Source: CAVRTM01 sp963724015 (GTDB lineage: Bacteria > Actinomycetota > Actinomycetes > Actinomycetales > Dermatophilaceae). From it: 64,000 nt of DNA. A model generated the notes under the pieces. It was not told the origin of the DNA. It saw nothing but the letters and a program-made list of their open reading frames with translations, and did not search any database. The position numbers and the translations under genes are program-made. The stretch covers positions 248,001 through 312,000 of the forward strand of contig CAVRTM010000021.1 in assembly GCA_963724015.1 (NCBI GenBank), written 5' to 3'. Of this stretch, positions 44,252-55,121 are shown piece after piece (position 1 is the first letter of the stretch; each line of letters opens with the position of its first letter).

Positions 44252-45258
44252 GTGGGCGACGCTGGCACCAGCCCGGCTGCGGTCGGCGCGGACTGGCCGC
44301 AGCTGCGCGTGGCGGACTGGGCGGCGACGCGGGACACGCTGCACATGTGGACCCAGGTCGTGGGCAAGATCCGGCTGGCCAAGGCGCCCATGCTCAACCA
44401 CTGGTGGCAGACGCCGCTGTACGTCACCCCGCGCGGCCTGACGACGTCGGCCATCCCGGACGGCCGGCGCCTGTTCGACATCGAGATGGACTTCCTCGAC
44501 GCCCGATGCGCATCCGCACCAGCGACGGCGGCTGCCGCGCGGTCGCCCTGGAGCCGAAGTCCGTCGGCGGCGTTCTACGCCGAGACCATGGCGCGCGCTG
44601 CGGGAGCTGGACGTGGACGTCGCCATACGCCCGGTGCCCGTGGAGGTGCCGGTGGCGCGTTCCCTTCGCGCAGGACACCGAGCACGCCTCGTACGACGCC
44701 GCCGCCGTCCGCCTGTTCTGGGGGCAGCTCGTGCAGGCCGACCGGGTGATCACGGCGTTCCGCTCCGCGTTCGTCGGCAAGGTCAGCCCGGTGCACTTCT
44801 TCTGGGGCAGCTTCGACCTCGCCTGCACCCGGTTCTCCGGCCGCACCGCGCCGCCGCACCCCGGTGGCGTGCCCAACTGTGCGGACTGGGTGATGGTGGA
44901 GGGGTACTCGCACGAGCTGAGCAGCTGCGGGTTCTGGCCCGGCGGGGGCGAGGAGGGTGCGTTCTACGCCTACGCCTACCCCGAGCCCGAGGGGTTTCGT
45001 TCTGCTGCGGTGCAGCCCGAGGCCGCCCGCTACGACGAGGGGCTCGGGCAGTTCCTGCTGCCGTACGAGGCCGTCCGGACCGCGCCGGAGCCCGACCGGG
45101 CGCTGCTGGCGTTCCTGCAGTCGACATACGAGGCCGCGGCTGACCTGGGCGGCTGGGACCGCGCCACGCTGGAGCGGGACTCCGTCGAGCTCGAGCCCGT
45201 CGACGGCCTCGGGGTCGGCACGACGTCTCGGCGCCGGGACCGGCGACCGGACGTCTGA
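44252..45258 (+). CDS. DUF5996 family protein, several frameshifts
   Basis: The start GTG 44252 is tentative. It reads DWAATRDTLHMWTQVVGKIR, NHWWQTPLYVTPRGLTTSAI, then frame changes near 44505, 44555, 44600 and 44660 are needed to recover RIRTSDGGCRAVALEPKSV, AAFYAETMA, LRELDVDVAIRPVPVEVP and FAQDTEHASYDAAAVRLFWG. From there to the stop it is intact: SPVHFFWGSFDLACTRFSGR, AYAYPEPEGF, ALLAFLQSTYEAAADLGGWD. This matches the DUF5996 family of about 300 residues found in actinobacteria and proteobacteria. No function is known to me. The 272 bp between GtrA and this start show no other gene. Confidence 0.78.
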
Positions 45259-45367
45259 CCCCTCTCGTCGGGACCGCCTCGCAGCGCCACACGGGCCTTT
45301 CGCATCCGTGCCGCGCCGTAGGTTGGTGGGACCGCGATCCGACCGGGATGCCCGAACGGAGGACGCT

Positions 45368-45767
45368 GTGGCCACGGTGAGCGTCCGCTACGTCGTCGAG
45401 AACGTCGACGCCGCCATCGAGTTCTACTGCTCCAGGCTCGGTTTCCATCTGGAGATGCACCCAGCCGCCGGTTTCGCGATGCTCTCCCGCGGCGACCTCC
45501 GCCTCCTGCTCAGTGCCCCCGGGGCCGGCCCGGGAGGGAGGCGGCCGGGCCACGCCGGACGGCAGGGTGCCCGAGCCCGGCGGATGGAACCGGTTCCAGC
45601 TGGAGGTGTCGGACCTGGCCGCCCTGGTGGAGACGCTGCGCGGGCAGGGCGCCACCTTCCGCAACGACGTCGTCGTGGGGGTCGGCGGCAAGCAGATCCT
45701 GCTCGAGGACCCCTCGGGCAACCCGGTCGAGCTGTTCGAGCCGGCTCGGCCGGAAGCGGCGCTCTGA
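45368..45767 (+). CDS. VOC-superfamily (glyoxalase/bleomycin-resistance fold) protein, one frameshift
   Basis: GTG 45368 begins VSVRYVVENVDAAIEFYCSR and LGFHLEMHPAAGFAMLSRGD, the first beta-alpha-beta unit of the VOC fold. In a run of G near 45535 one extra base shifts the frame; the second half reads VPEPGGWNRFQLEVSDLAAL, NDVVVGVGGKQILLEDPSGN and PVELFEP. Total about 133 residues, normal for a single-chain VOC protein. Metal and substrate are unknown. The nearest genes offer no functional clue. Confidence 0.8.
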
Positions 45768-45872
45768 CGCAGACAGTGCTCTGACGGAAGCCGTGCGTCC
45801 TCGTCGTGGGTGCCCGCCGGCCATCGGGGGTGGGTGGCGCCGGCAGGGGACCCGTCCGGCACCATGCAGTCC

Positions 45873-47707
<1,835 letters not shown>

Positions 47708-47714
47708 GGACGGC

Positions 47715-48117
47715 TCACTTCGAGGCGGTGAGGTCGTCCTGCCGGTGCGTGAGCGCTCAAACCCCAGCTGAACCGGTGGGGCGGTGTCTGGCGGGAGTAG
47801 TGGATGACGTCGACGTCCTCGAGTGTGGCCATCCCGCCGGTCATCACCTCGTCAAGCGTGGGCAGGAAGGCGTCGATGCGCTCCGGGGTGTCGATGATGG
47901 TGACGGCGACGGGGACGTCCTCGCTGAGGCTGAGGAGCCGGAGCGTGTGGATCTGGTTCGTCCCGCCGTACCCCTCGAACCCGCGGATGGCGGTGGCGCC
48001 GGCGAGGCCGGCTGCGAAGGCTCGGTGCACGATCTCGACGAACAGCGGCCGGTGGTGCCACTGGTCCGTCTCGCCGACGTAGACGGTGAGTCGGCGTGCC
48101 CGCTCAGGGGTGCTCAT
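47715..48117 (-). CDS. DUF190 protein associated with CrcB, C-terminal frameshift
   Basis: ATG 48117 reads RRLTVYVGETDQWHHRPLFV, EIVHRAFAAGLAGATAIRGF, EGYGGTNQIHTLRLLSLSED, VTIIDTPERIDAFLPTLDEV and LEDVDVIHYS, the complete DUF190 domain (PII-like fold). In frame the product would run far into antisense recQ; instead one extra base between about 47730 and 47770 allows DDLTASK and a stop at 47715, giving about 133 residues and an 8-bp gap to recQ. The fluoride-channel genes lie on the opposite side of a 553-bp divergent region. DUF190 proteins commonly accompany CrcB, role unknown. Confidence 0.82.
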
Positions 48118-48670
48118 GGTGTCCACTTCCCGTGACGTCGTGAGGGTCGCGGAGGCGCGGACGGCGTGGCCGATGCCTCCGGTGACCTCTGGGGGCTTTC
48201 ATGCCTCACCTACCCTCGGTCGATCGAAGGTAGGGACTGTTGGCGACCTCGGTCGCGGTTCCGTCGGCGAGCCCCACCGCCGCTTCCACGCCAGATTACG
48301 CCCTGGGTCGCCGCCAACAGTGGCCAGGCGACCCCTCGCAGGCGGCTTCAGGACCTTCGGCCGGGAGTGACCGCCTCGGACGGGCCCGAGCGGCCCTCGC
48401 GTGGGTCAGGTCGGCGTCGTAACGTGGAGGCTCACATCGACCGGAGCGTGGGCGAGAGGCCTCGCAAGCCGCACGGCTGGTCGGCGAAGTACGGTCGTTC
48501 AGCTCCAAGCTGGGCCGGTCGTGCGGGAGGTCACGTGGACAAGGAACACGGTCGATCCGACCCCGGCCCACCCTGGTTGCCCGTCGACCCGGTGCCCCGA
48601 CCGGCCGCCGGGGAGGCGCCCCCTGGTGCCGGCCTCAACCACAGCCGGGGCGAACACCGGCGACGCAGCC
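48118..48670. other. Divergent leader region between DUF190 and crcB, with a stable hairpin
   Basis: No credible gene is visible in these 553 bp. A stem of CCTACC (48209-48214) and GGTAGG (48229-48234), extended by a few further pairs, stands out. Read toward the DUF190 gene it is followed at once by TGAGGC, giving GGTAGGTGAGGC, a string that resembles the start of M-box magnesium leaders, but the remaining M-box core is not recognisable. Read toward crcB, I find no convincing fluoride riboswitch. The long distance to both genes suggests a structured or regulated leader. Confidence 0.5.
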
Positions 48671-49217
48671 ATGACGCGTCGCGTGACCCCTCCTCGATCG
48701 CTGGGGGGCTGGCTGCGCCGTCGCGGCCGGATCTACGGGGTCATCGCCCTGGGCGGGTTCGCCGGCGGGGACGCGCGTTACGCCTTGGGCCTGGCGTGGC
48801 CGGACAAGCCGGGGGCCTTCCCGTGGACGACGTTCGGCATCAACGTCTCCGGCGCGTTCGTCCTCGCCCTGCTGCTGGTGCTGATCCTGGAGGCCTGGGA
48901 GGCCCCGACCTGGCTGCGGCCGCTGGTCGGCACCGGCTTCCTGGGGGCGTTCACGACCTTCTCGGCAGTGGCCTTCGCCCTGGACCGGTTCGCCGCGGCG
49001 GACCAGTGGCTGCTGTTCTGCGCCTACATGGGGTTCTCGGTGCTGGCGGGCTCGCGGCGGCCAGCTTCGGGGTCGTGCTGGGCCGGTCGTGGGTGGCCGC
49101 CCGGACCAAGCACTCCGTCCGGGAGCGTCGCCGACGAGCCTTCAGCCGCTCCCGCGGCGACACGCCGGCCCCCGAGCGGCGGGTCCGGCCACCTCGAGCG
49201 ACGGGAGCAGCCAGTGA
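48671..49217 (+). CDS. crcB: Fluoride efflux channel CrcB/Fluc, first copy, frameshifted
   Basis: ATG 48671. Four-helix membrane protein: YGVIALGGFAGGDARYALGL, PWTTFGINVSGAFVLALLLV with the conserved TxxxN, PLVGTGFLGAFTTFSAVAFA carrying the GxxGxxTTFS signature, and a final helix. Near 49055 one base is missing; LAGLAAASFGVVLGRSWVAA continues in another frame, followed by a basic tail. The GGFAGGDARY segment has Asp where GxxxGAxxRY usually has Ala. The stop is uncertain; TGA 49215-49217, overlapping the next start, is plausible if a second indel lies in the tail. Exports fluoride as a dimer with the second copy. Confidence 0.85.
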
Positions 49218-49642
49218 CGACAGCGACGCGCCGGGGACGGCGCCTGACCATCTACGTCGGGGAGTCCGACCGGGCCAAGGGCACGCACCACCCGCTGGCC
49301 GCGGAGATCATCCACCGAGCCGCCACCGCCGGCATGGCCGGCGCCAGCGCGTTCCGGGGGTGGGAGGGCTTCGGCAGCTCCGAGCACATCCACACCGCGC
49401 GGCTGCTGTCCCTGTCGGAGGACCTCCCGCTGGTCGTCGTCATCGTGGACACCCCCGAGCGGATCGCCGCGTTCCTGCCCCAGCTGGACGACCTGATCGC
49501 CGAGGGCACGGCCGTGGTGGACGACGTGGACCTGATCCAGTTCGGCGCAGGCGAGCCGAGGGCACGGCACGGGCGCCGAGGGCGAGGCCGAGGCGGAGGT
49601 CGGTACGGCGCCGGTACGGCGCCCGGTGGGGACGCGCCCTGA
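49214..49642 (+). CDS. DUF190 protein, second copy
   Basis: GTG 49214 gives 142 residues: RRLTIYVGESDRAKGTHHPL, AAEIIHRAATAGMAGASAFR, GFGSSEHIHTARLLSLSEDL, VVIVDTPERIAAFLPQLDDL, VVDDVDLIQF, then a Gly/Arg-rich tail of about 30 residues that the family does not normally have. It lies between two crcB genes with stop-start overlaps on both sides, a classical crcB-DUF190-crcB cassette. It is a clear paralogue of the leftward DUF190 protein at 47715-48117. Function unknown; a PII-like regulatory role is a reasonable guess from the fold. Confidence 0.88.
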   Translation: MTTATRRGRRLTIYVGESDRAKGTHHPLAAEIIHRAATAGMAGASAFRGWEGFGSSEHIHTARLLSLSEDLPLVVVIVDTPERIAAFLPQLDDLIAEGTAVVDDVDLIQFGAGEPRARHGRRGRGRGGGRYGAGTAPGGDAP

Positions 49643-50025
49643 TGCTCGTGGCTGCTCGTGGGCGGCGCAGCGGCGGTGGGCGCGATGCTGCGGTACGGGA
49701 CCGACCAGGTGGTCGCGGCGAGGATCCTCGCGCCTCGCGGCATGGTGTTCCCCCTCGGCACGTTCGTGGTGAACATCGTCGGCTCGGTCCTGCTGGGAGC
49801 CGTGGCGGGCCTGGTGGTCAACGCCGGCGTCGACCTGCGATGGCGCACCGTGCTCGGTGTCGGGCTGGCCGGCGGGCTGACGACCTTCAGCACCTGGACC
49901 TACGAGACGGTGCGGCTGCTCGAGGACGGTTCGCTGCGTGAGGCCGCGCGCCAACATCGGCGTCAGCCTCGCCGTCGGCCTGGCAGCCGCGTCGCTGGGG
50001 TATGCGGTGACCGCTGCTCGGCTGA
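49642..50025 (+). CDS. crcB: Fluoride efflux channel CrcB/Fluc, second copy, frameshifted at both ends
   Basis: ATG 49642 overlaps the DUF190 stop (TGATG). After MLV an extra base near 49652 leads into LLVGGAAAVGAMLRYGTDQV, then GMVFPLGTFVVNIVGSVLLG (conserved GTxxVN), GLAGGLTTFSTWTYETVRLL (TTFSTW motif) and, after another indel near 49945, ANIGVSLAVGLAAASLGYAV. The true stop is uncertain: TGA 50023-50025 is likely if one more indel exists; otherwise the frames run to 50092 or into the tRNA. Pairs with the first CrcB, as Fluc channels with non-identical subunits do in Gram-positive bacteria. Confidence 0.82.
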
Positions 50026-50066
50026 CCGTGTCCGTCCACGCCCGGCGGAGCCGGCCGGAAACAGCA

Positions 50067-50103
50067 GGAACCGCAGGTCAGAGGCGATCTGACCTGCGGT
50101 TCC
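50067..50103. terminator. Perfect 16-bp hairpin between crcB and tRNA-Phe
   Basis: Arms at 50067-50082 (GGAACCGCAGGTCAGA) and 50088-50103 are perfectly complementary with a 5-nt loop. It lies 3 bp from the 3' end of the leftward tRNA gene and just after crcB, so it can terminate both. Confidence 0.85.
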
Positions 50104-50105
50104 GG

Positions 50106-50182
50106 TGGTGGCCAGGGGCGGGGTCGAACCGCCGACCTTCCGATTTTCAGTCGGACGCTCGTACCAACTGAGCTACCTGGCC
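50106..50182 (-). tRNA. tRNA-Phe (GAA)
   Basis: The complement folds as a standard cloverleaf: acceptor GGCCAGG/CCTGGCC, D-arm AGCTCAGTTGGTACGAGC, anticodon stem TCCGA/TCGGA with loop CTGAAAA (anticodon GAA), T-arm GGCGGTTCGACCCCGCC, discriminator A and an encoded CCA at 50106-50108. Intact, in contrast to the protein genes around it. Confidence 0.97.
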
Positions 50183-50496
50183 GTGTTCGTGCATTCGCGG
50201 CGGTCCTGCGGTTTCCCGCAGGGGAGCGCCCCGCAACTGGTCGAGAGTAGCCCATCCCCGGAGGGTCGGATGACGCCAGGTGGTGCAGGGAGTGCCTCCC
50301 TCGCTGGGAAGGTGACGGGGAACCAGGCTCCCCTCCTCCCCTCACCTCTTCTTGGCCACGCCACGGGGCTGATACTCGGGCACCGGAAGCGTCGCCCCAG
50401 CCGTGACCGGGCCACGTGGCTACGTCCTTCGAACGGGTGCGCGGTCGCACCACGCCGCCAGGACGCCGCAACGGACGAGCGCACAGACGCCCGCGG

Positions 50497-50522
50497 CTGG
50501 AGGAGAGCTCTCTCCTCCAGCG
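50497..50522. repeat. Perfect palindrome upstream of the ABC importer promoter
   Basis: GCTGGAGGAGAG (50497-50508) and CTCTCCTCCAGC (50511-50522) are exact reverse complements around a 2-nt centre, which is too tight for an ideal hairpin loop. It lies 37 bp upstream of the -35 box; operator or terminator are both possible. Confidence 0.6.
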
Positions 50523-50559
50523 CGCCGGACGACGCCGGCCCGAAGTTACGCCCAGATCG

Positions 50560-50624
50560 TTGACAGCGGCGAACGGGCGTCGGTAGCGTCTGTGACGCAA
50601 TATCGGACTGTGTCGGGATGTCGA
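50560..50624 (+). promoter_or_regulatory. Promoter and IclR-type operator of the second ABC importer
   Basis: TTGACA (50560-50565), 18-nt spacer, TAGCGT (50584-50589). The operator TCGGGATGTCGA (50613-50624) lies about 24 bp downstream of the -10. Closely similar promoter and operator units precede the amidohydrolase operon and the SDR operon of this locus. Confidence 0.65.
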
Positions 50625-50734
50625 ACGCTTGCGGATGAGCCGTTCTCAGCGCCCTGCGCCCAAGCCTCGACCGGTCGGCGGAGTCACAGCTCGTGCCTCC
50701 GTGGCGAGGCACTCTGACGAGAAGGAGCCGCACG

Positions 50735-52065
50735 TTGCCCGCGCACCAGACCTCGCTCCCCGGCCCCACCCGTCGAGACATCCTGAGAGGGGCCTCGGCC
50801 TGGCGGCCGTGGCCGGCACCGGCACGCTGCTGGCCGCGTGCTCCGGCGGCAGTACCGCCGATGCTGCCGCGGACGGGACGGTGACGATCACCATGTGGCA
50901 CGGGCAGGCGAACCAGGGGAAGGCCACGCTGGACAAGCTGGTCGCGGACTTCCAGAAGCGGAACCCCAAGATCAAGGTCAACGCCAGCAGCGGCGGCGTC
51001 CTCGCCGACAGCATGCTGCAGAAGATCACGACGGCCTTGTCCTCGGGGCAGTACCCGGACATCGCCTACATCTTCGGCCCGGACATCGCGAGCGTGGCGC
51101 GCAGCCCGAAGGTGGCCCACCTCGGGCCTACACCAAGAAGCCGGAGCTGCGGTGGGACGACTTCTACCCTGCGGCGCGCGACGCGGTGACGGTCCAGGGC
51201 GAGGCACGTGGCTTCCCGGCGCTCGTTGACAACCTCTGTGTGGCCTACAGCAAGAAGGTGTTCAAGGACGCCGGGGTGCCTGAACCGACGGCCGGGTGGA
51301 AGTGGGACGACTTCGTGCAGATCGCGAGACAGCTCACCAACCCCGCGAAGGGCATCTTCGGCACGGGCTGGCCGGCTGACGGCGGCGAGGACTGCGTCTG
51401 GCGCATCTACCCGATGATCTGGGACCTCGGCGGAGACATCATCACCAAGGCGGGGGACAAGGTCGGCTTCGACGGCGACAGCGGGCTCAAGGCGCTGCAG
51501 ACCATCAACCAGCTCGGCAAGGACAAGTCGGTCTACCCGGACACCAAGCCGGGCAGCGAGACCATGTACCAGATCTTCAACAACAACAAGATGGGGATGG
51601 TGCCGACCGGACCCTGGCAGCTGCCCGACTTCATCGACAACAAGACCGACTACGGCGTCGTTCCGCTGCCGACGTTCTCGGGCAAGAAGGTCACCATCGC
51701 CGGGCCCGACACCTGGACGGTCTTCGACAACGGGCGGCCCGGGTGGCGGCCGCGGTCAAGTTCCTGACCTACCTGACCGAGGGGGCCCAGGACGTGCAGT
51801 GGGCCAGCCAGGCAGGGAGCCTGCCGCTGCGCAGCAGCACGGCGCAGTCGCCGGAGTGGAAGGCGCACGTCGCCAAGACGGCGGTCTCGACGTGTTCTCC
51901 AAGGCCCTGACGTATGCCCGGACCCGGCCGACCATCCGCACCTACCCCCGGATCTCCCAGCCCATGGGTCAGGCGATCGTCAAGATGCTGCTGGACAAGG
52001 CCACCCCGCAGGACGCGCTGCACGAGCTCGTGCAGACCGCGAACGCCGCCCTTGCCACGGCGTGA
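50735..52065 (+). CDS. ABC sugar importer substrate-binding lipoprotein (CUT1, Tat-type signal), several frameshifts
   Basis: TTG 50735, after GAAGGAG, reads PAHQTSLPGPTRRDILRGAS with a twin-arginine motif. One base is missing near 50796; the signal continues GLAAVAGTGTLLAACSGGS, so the protein is a Tat-exported lipoprotein. Mature parts: TITMWHGQANQGKATLDKLV, SSGGVLADSMLQKITTALSS, then after an indel near 51128 PELRWDDFYPAARDAVTVQG, DGGEDCVWRIYPMIWDLGGD, MYQIFNNNKMGMVPTGPWQL, and after further indels near 51740 and 51890 KFLTYLTEGAQDVQWASQAG and ALTYARTRPTIRTYPRISQP. About 443 residues in total. The bound sugar is unknown; the GH4 enzyme suggests an alpha-galactoside. Confidence 0.85.
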
Positions 52066-52075
52066 GCGGTGGATC

Positions 52076-53026
52076 GTGGCCACGTCCTCCTTCCGCGCAG
52101 CCGTCGTGCGGCAGACGAACCGGTGGTGCGTCGCAGGTCGCCCCTGAAGCGTGGCTGGGGGAGAACCCGGACGCCTGGGGGTTCGTCCTGCCCGCGGTCG
52201 TGATCATCCTCGGCCTCAGCGTCGTGCCGATGGTCTGGTCGTTCCTGCTGTCCTTGTCAGTCCGCCGACCTCGTCACGCCCGACGCGCTGGGTCGGGCTG
52301 GAGAACTACCGCACGCTCGCCAAGGACCCGAACTTCGGGCCGCCGTCGTCCACACGCTCGTGTACACGGCCTGTTCGTGCCGCTGAGCATCGCCGGGGGA
52401 CTTGGGCTCGCGCTCATGCTCAACCGGAAGATCCGGCTTCATCGGCGTCTACCGCACCCTGGTCTTCGTGCCGTTCGTCATCTCCGCGACGGCCCAGGGC
52501 GTGCTGTTCTCGTTCATCTTCGACCCGCAGTTCGGGATCGCGAACGGCGTCCTGGGCTGGTTCGGCATCCCGCCGCAGGGGTTCTTCGCCGACAGCAACC
52601 AGGCACTGCCGCTCCTGGTGCTGATCGGCCTCTGGAGCGGTCTCGGGTTCTGCGTCGTGGTCTATCTCGCCGGCCTGCAGGACATCCCGCAGGAGCTGAT
52701 CGAGGCGGCGGCGATCGACGGCGCGCGCGGTGGGGGACGTTCGGTACGTCGTCTGGCCGGCCCTCAAGCCCGTCACGGTCTTCCTCCTGATCTGGGAGAC
52801 CCTCCAGGCGCTGCAGGTCTTCGACCTCGTCTTCGTGACGACGCGCGGCGGGCCCCTCGAGTCGACGACCGTGATCGTCTTCTTCGTCTGGGAGCAGGCG
52901 TTCCAGATGTTCACCGCCGGGTACGCCGCCGCCGCCGCGTACGTCCTGGCGTTCAGCCTGCTCGTCATCAGCCTCGGGATCCGGTTGGTCCGTCGCCGTG
53001 AGCGAGGATGGAGGTCGGACGCATGA
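52076..53026 (+). CDS. ABC sugar importer permease (MalF type), frameshifted
   Basis: GTG 52076 gives a short hydrophilic start, after which at least five frame changes are needed to follow the protein: ENPDAWGFVLPAVVIILGLS, VVPMVWSFLLSL, WVGLENYRTLAKDPNFGPP, LSIAGGLGLALMLNRKI, FIGVYRTLVFVPFVISATAQ, GVLFSFIFDPQFGIANGVLG, the EAA loop QDIPQELIEAAAIDGA, then VWPALKPVTVFLLIWETLQA and FVWEQAFQMFTAGYAAAAAY. The net length is a multiple of three (317 codons). Its stop overlaps the next permease start (ATGA). Confidence 0.82.
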
Positions 53027-53878
53027 CCGCCCCAGCGCATCGGCCGGCAGGCGCCGGCCGAATCCCGCCTGCCGTTCAGCGCCTGGCACCTCGTGCTGGT
53101 GCCCGTGTGCCTGGTCTTCGCCCTGCCGCTGCTCTGGCTTGTCGTGAGCTCGTTCATGACCAACGCGCAGATCAACCGCTTCCCACCGACGATCATCCCC
53201 GACTCGCTGCACCTCGACGGCTACCGCTACGTGCTCAACAACGCGTTGTTCCCGCGCTGGTTCCTGAACTCGGTGATCGTCTCCGCCGTCGTCGTTCTCG
53301 GGAACCTGCTCTTCGGCTCGCTCGGCGGCTACGCGTTCGCCCGCATGCGGTTCCGCGGGTCGCGGGTGCTGCTGGCGCTGATGCTCGCCACCTTGGTCAT
53401 CCCGTTCCAGATCACGATGATCCCGTCGTTCCTGCTGATGAAGTACCTCGGGCTCATCGACACCCTGGGCGCCCTGATCGTGCCGTCGCTGGTGACGCCG
53501 TTCGCGGTGTTCCTGCTGCGGCAGTTCTTCCTGTCGTTGCCCAGGAGATCGAGGAGGCGGCGTGGATCGACGGCTGCTCCCGGCTGCGGACCCTGTGGCG
53601 TCATCGTGATGCCGCTGGCCCGGCCCGCGCTGGGCACGGTGGCGGTGCTGACGTTCCTCACGACCTGGAACGACCTGGCCTGGCCGCTGATCGCCATCAA
53701 CAACGACCACAACTACACGCTGCAGCTGGGGCTGACCACGTTCCAGGGCCAGCACCGCACGCAGTGGGCGGCGGTCATGGCCGGGAACATGATCACCGTC
53801 CTGCCGGTGCTCGCCGCCTTCCTCGCCGCGCAGCACACCTTCATCCAGTCGCTCACCTCGTCGGCGGTCAAGGGCTGA
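53023..53878 (+). CDS. ABC sugar importer permease (MalG type), frameshifted
   Basis: ATG 53023. After about 20 residues the frame changes to FSAWHLVLVPVCLVFALPLL, WLVVSSFMTNAQINRFPPTI, LFGSLGGYAFARMRFRGSRV, ATLVIPFQITMIPSFLLMKY, then two compensating indels (about 53540 and 53600) cover the EAA loop QEIEEAAWIDGCSRLRTLWR. It ends MAGNMITVLPVLAAFLAAQH and SLTSSAVKG. With the preceding permease it forms the channel of a CUT1 importer; no ATPase gene is adjacent. A 145-bp gap to the convergent galM contains nothing recognisable. Confidence 0.85.
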
Positions 53879-54023
53879 GCGCACGCGAGGGGTGACGTCG
53901 GTGGTGACGGCGGACATCGTCATCGGGCTCTCCGAGCTCGTCAAGGAGTTCGAGAACACACCGCCGCAGTGGGCGGTCGTCTCGACGTCGCCGCGTCAGG
54001 TGCGCAAGCGTCCGCTGGCGCCC

Positions 54024-55088
54024 TCAGTCCAGGAAGCGGTACTCCGTCGTCGACACGTAGTGCTCGCCCGGGCGCTGAGCACGGTGCTCGGGAAGTGCGG
54101 CACGTTCGGGGAGTTCGAGAAGTGCTCGGGCTCGATGGCGAGCCCGTCGCCCTGCCGGTAGGTGCGCCCCCGGTGCCCACCAGCGAGCCGTCCAGGAAGT
54201 TGCCCGTGTAGAAGTCGATGCCCGGCTCGGTGGTCCAGACCTCGAGCACGCGGCCGCTGCCCGGCTCGCTGACACGGGCGGCCAGCAGCACGTCCCCCGG
54301 CGCCGCCCCGGCCGGTCCAGCACGAAGTTGTGGTCGTAGCCGCGAGCGAGGACGAGCTGGGCGAAGCCGTCCGGATGCGCTCCCCGATCGACGGGGAGTG
54401 CGGAAGTCCATCGGCGTGCCAGCCACCGGGGCCAGCTCGCCGGTGGGGAGCAGGTCGGCGGTGAGCGGCAGGTACCGGTCGGCGCGGATCTCCACCACGT
54501 GGTCGAGCACGCTTCCCGTGCCCTCGCCGGCGAGGTTGAAGTAGGAGTGGTTGGTCAGGTTGACGACGGTCGGCCTGTCGGTCGTCGCGAGGTAGTCGAC
54601 GCGCAGGGTGCACGCGTCGCGGGCCAACCGGTAGGTCACCTCGGTGTCGAAGCGTGCCCGGGTAGCCCTCCTCGCCGTCCGGACTCACGTAGCCAGGCGG
54701 ACGCCCACCCACTGCGCGTCGGCCAGGGCCGGCCCGCCACAGCTTCTTGTCGAAGCCCTCCAGGCCGCCGTGCACGCTGGTCGGCGGCTCGTTCACCGGC
54801 AGCTGGTGGTTCCGCCGTCCAGCTCGAAGGCCGTCGGCGATGCGGTTGGCGAACCGGCCGATGATGGCGCCGAAGTAGGGGCTGCGCTCGACGTAGTCCG
54901 CGAGCGCGGTGAAGCCGAGCACGACGTTGGCCGCGTCCCGTGGCGGTCGGGCACCTCCAGTGACTGCACGACGCCGCCGTAGGTGAGCACGTTGACCGAC
55001 ATGCCGACGTCGTTGGCCAGCCGGTAGGCTCGACCGGGCGGCCGTCGGGCAACGTGCCGAACGATGCGGGCACGGGCGTGTCGTTCAC
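54024..55088 (-). CDS. galM: Aldose 1-epimerase (galactose mutarotase), heavily frameshifted
   Basis: GTG 55088 reads NDTPVPASFGTLPDGRPVE. Following the protein needs about eight frame changes: MSVNVLTYGGVVQSLEVPDR, YVERSPYFGAIIGRFANRIA, LPVNEPPTSVHGGLEGFDKK, VDYLATTDRPTVVNLTNHSY, FNLAGEGTGSVLDHVVEIRA, GELAPVAGTPMDFR, EVWTTEPGIDFYTGNFLDGS, and finally GEHYVSTTEYRFLD with the stop at 54024. The active-site signature NLTNHSYFNL is intact. The enzyme interconverts alpha and beta anomers of aldoses, useful for the product of a retaining or inverting galactosidase. Span is 355 codons, normal. Confidence 0.85.
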
Positions 55089-55121
55089 GGGCCCGGCGCC
55101 GGGGACGGCTCCCTCAGCAGC

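Larger units (their letters stand above)
50183..50734. other. Upstream region of the second sugar locus
   Basis: No credible gene in these 552 bp. It contains a perfect 12-bp-arm palindrome at 50497-50522, then a promoter and operator just before the ABC importer (listed separately). The first part carries the promoter of the leftward tRNA-Phe gene. Confidence 0.5.

Noticed and set aside
48121..48200. Fluoride riboswitch on the plus strand upstream of crcB
   Set aside because: GGCCGATGCCTCC faintly resembles the conserved 3' part, but the GGCGATGG 5' helix and the AAC linker are absent and the site is nearly 480 bp from the crcB start.
48118..48240. M-box magnesium riboswitch before the leftward DUF190 gene
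   Set aside because: Only the opening GGTAGGTGAGGC matches; the expected long core with its conserved internal loop does not follow.
49887..50600. 237-codon leftward frame across tRNA-Phe
   Set aside because: It runs through the tRNA and a terminator and is basic, low-complexity translation of GC-rich DNA.
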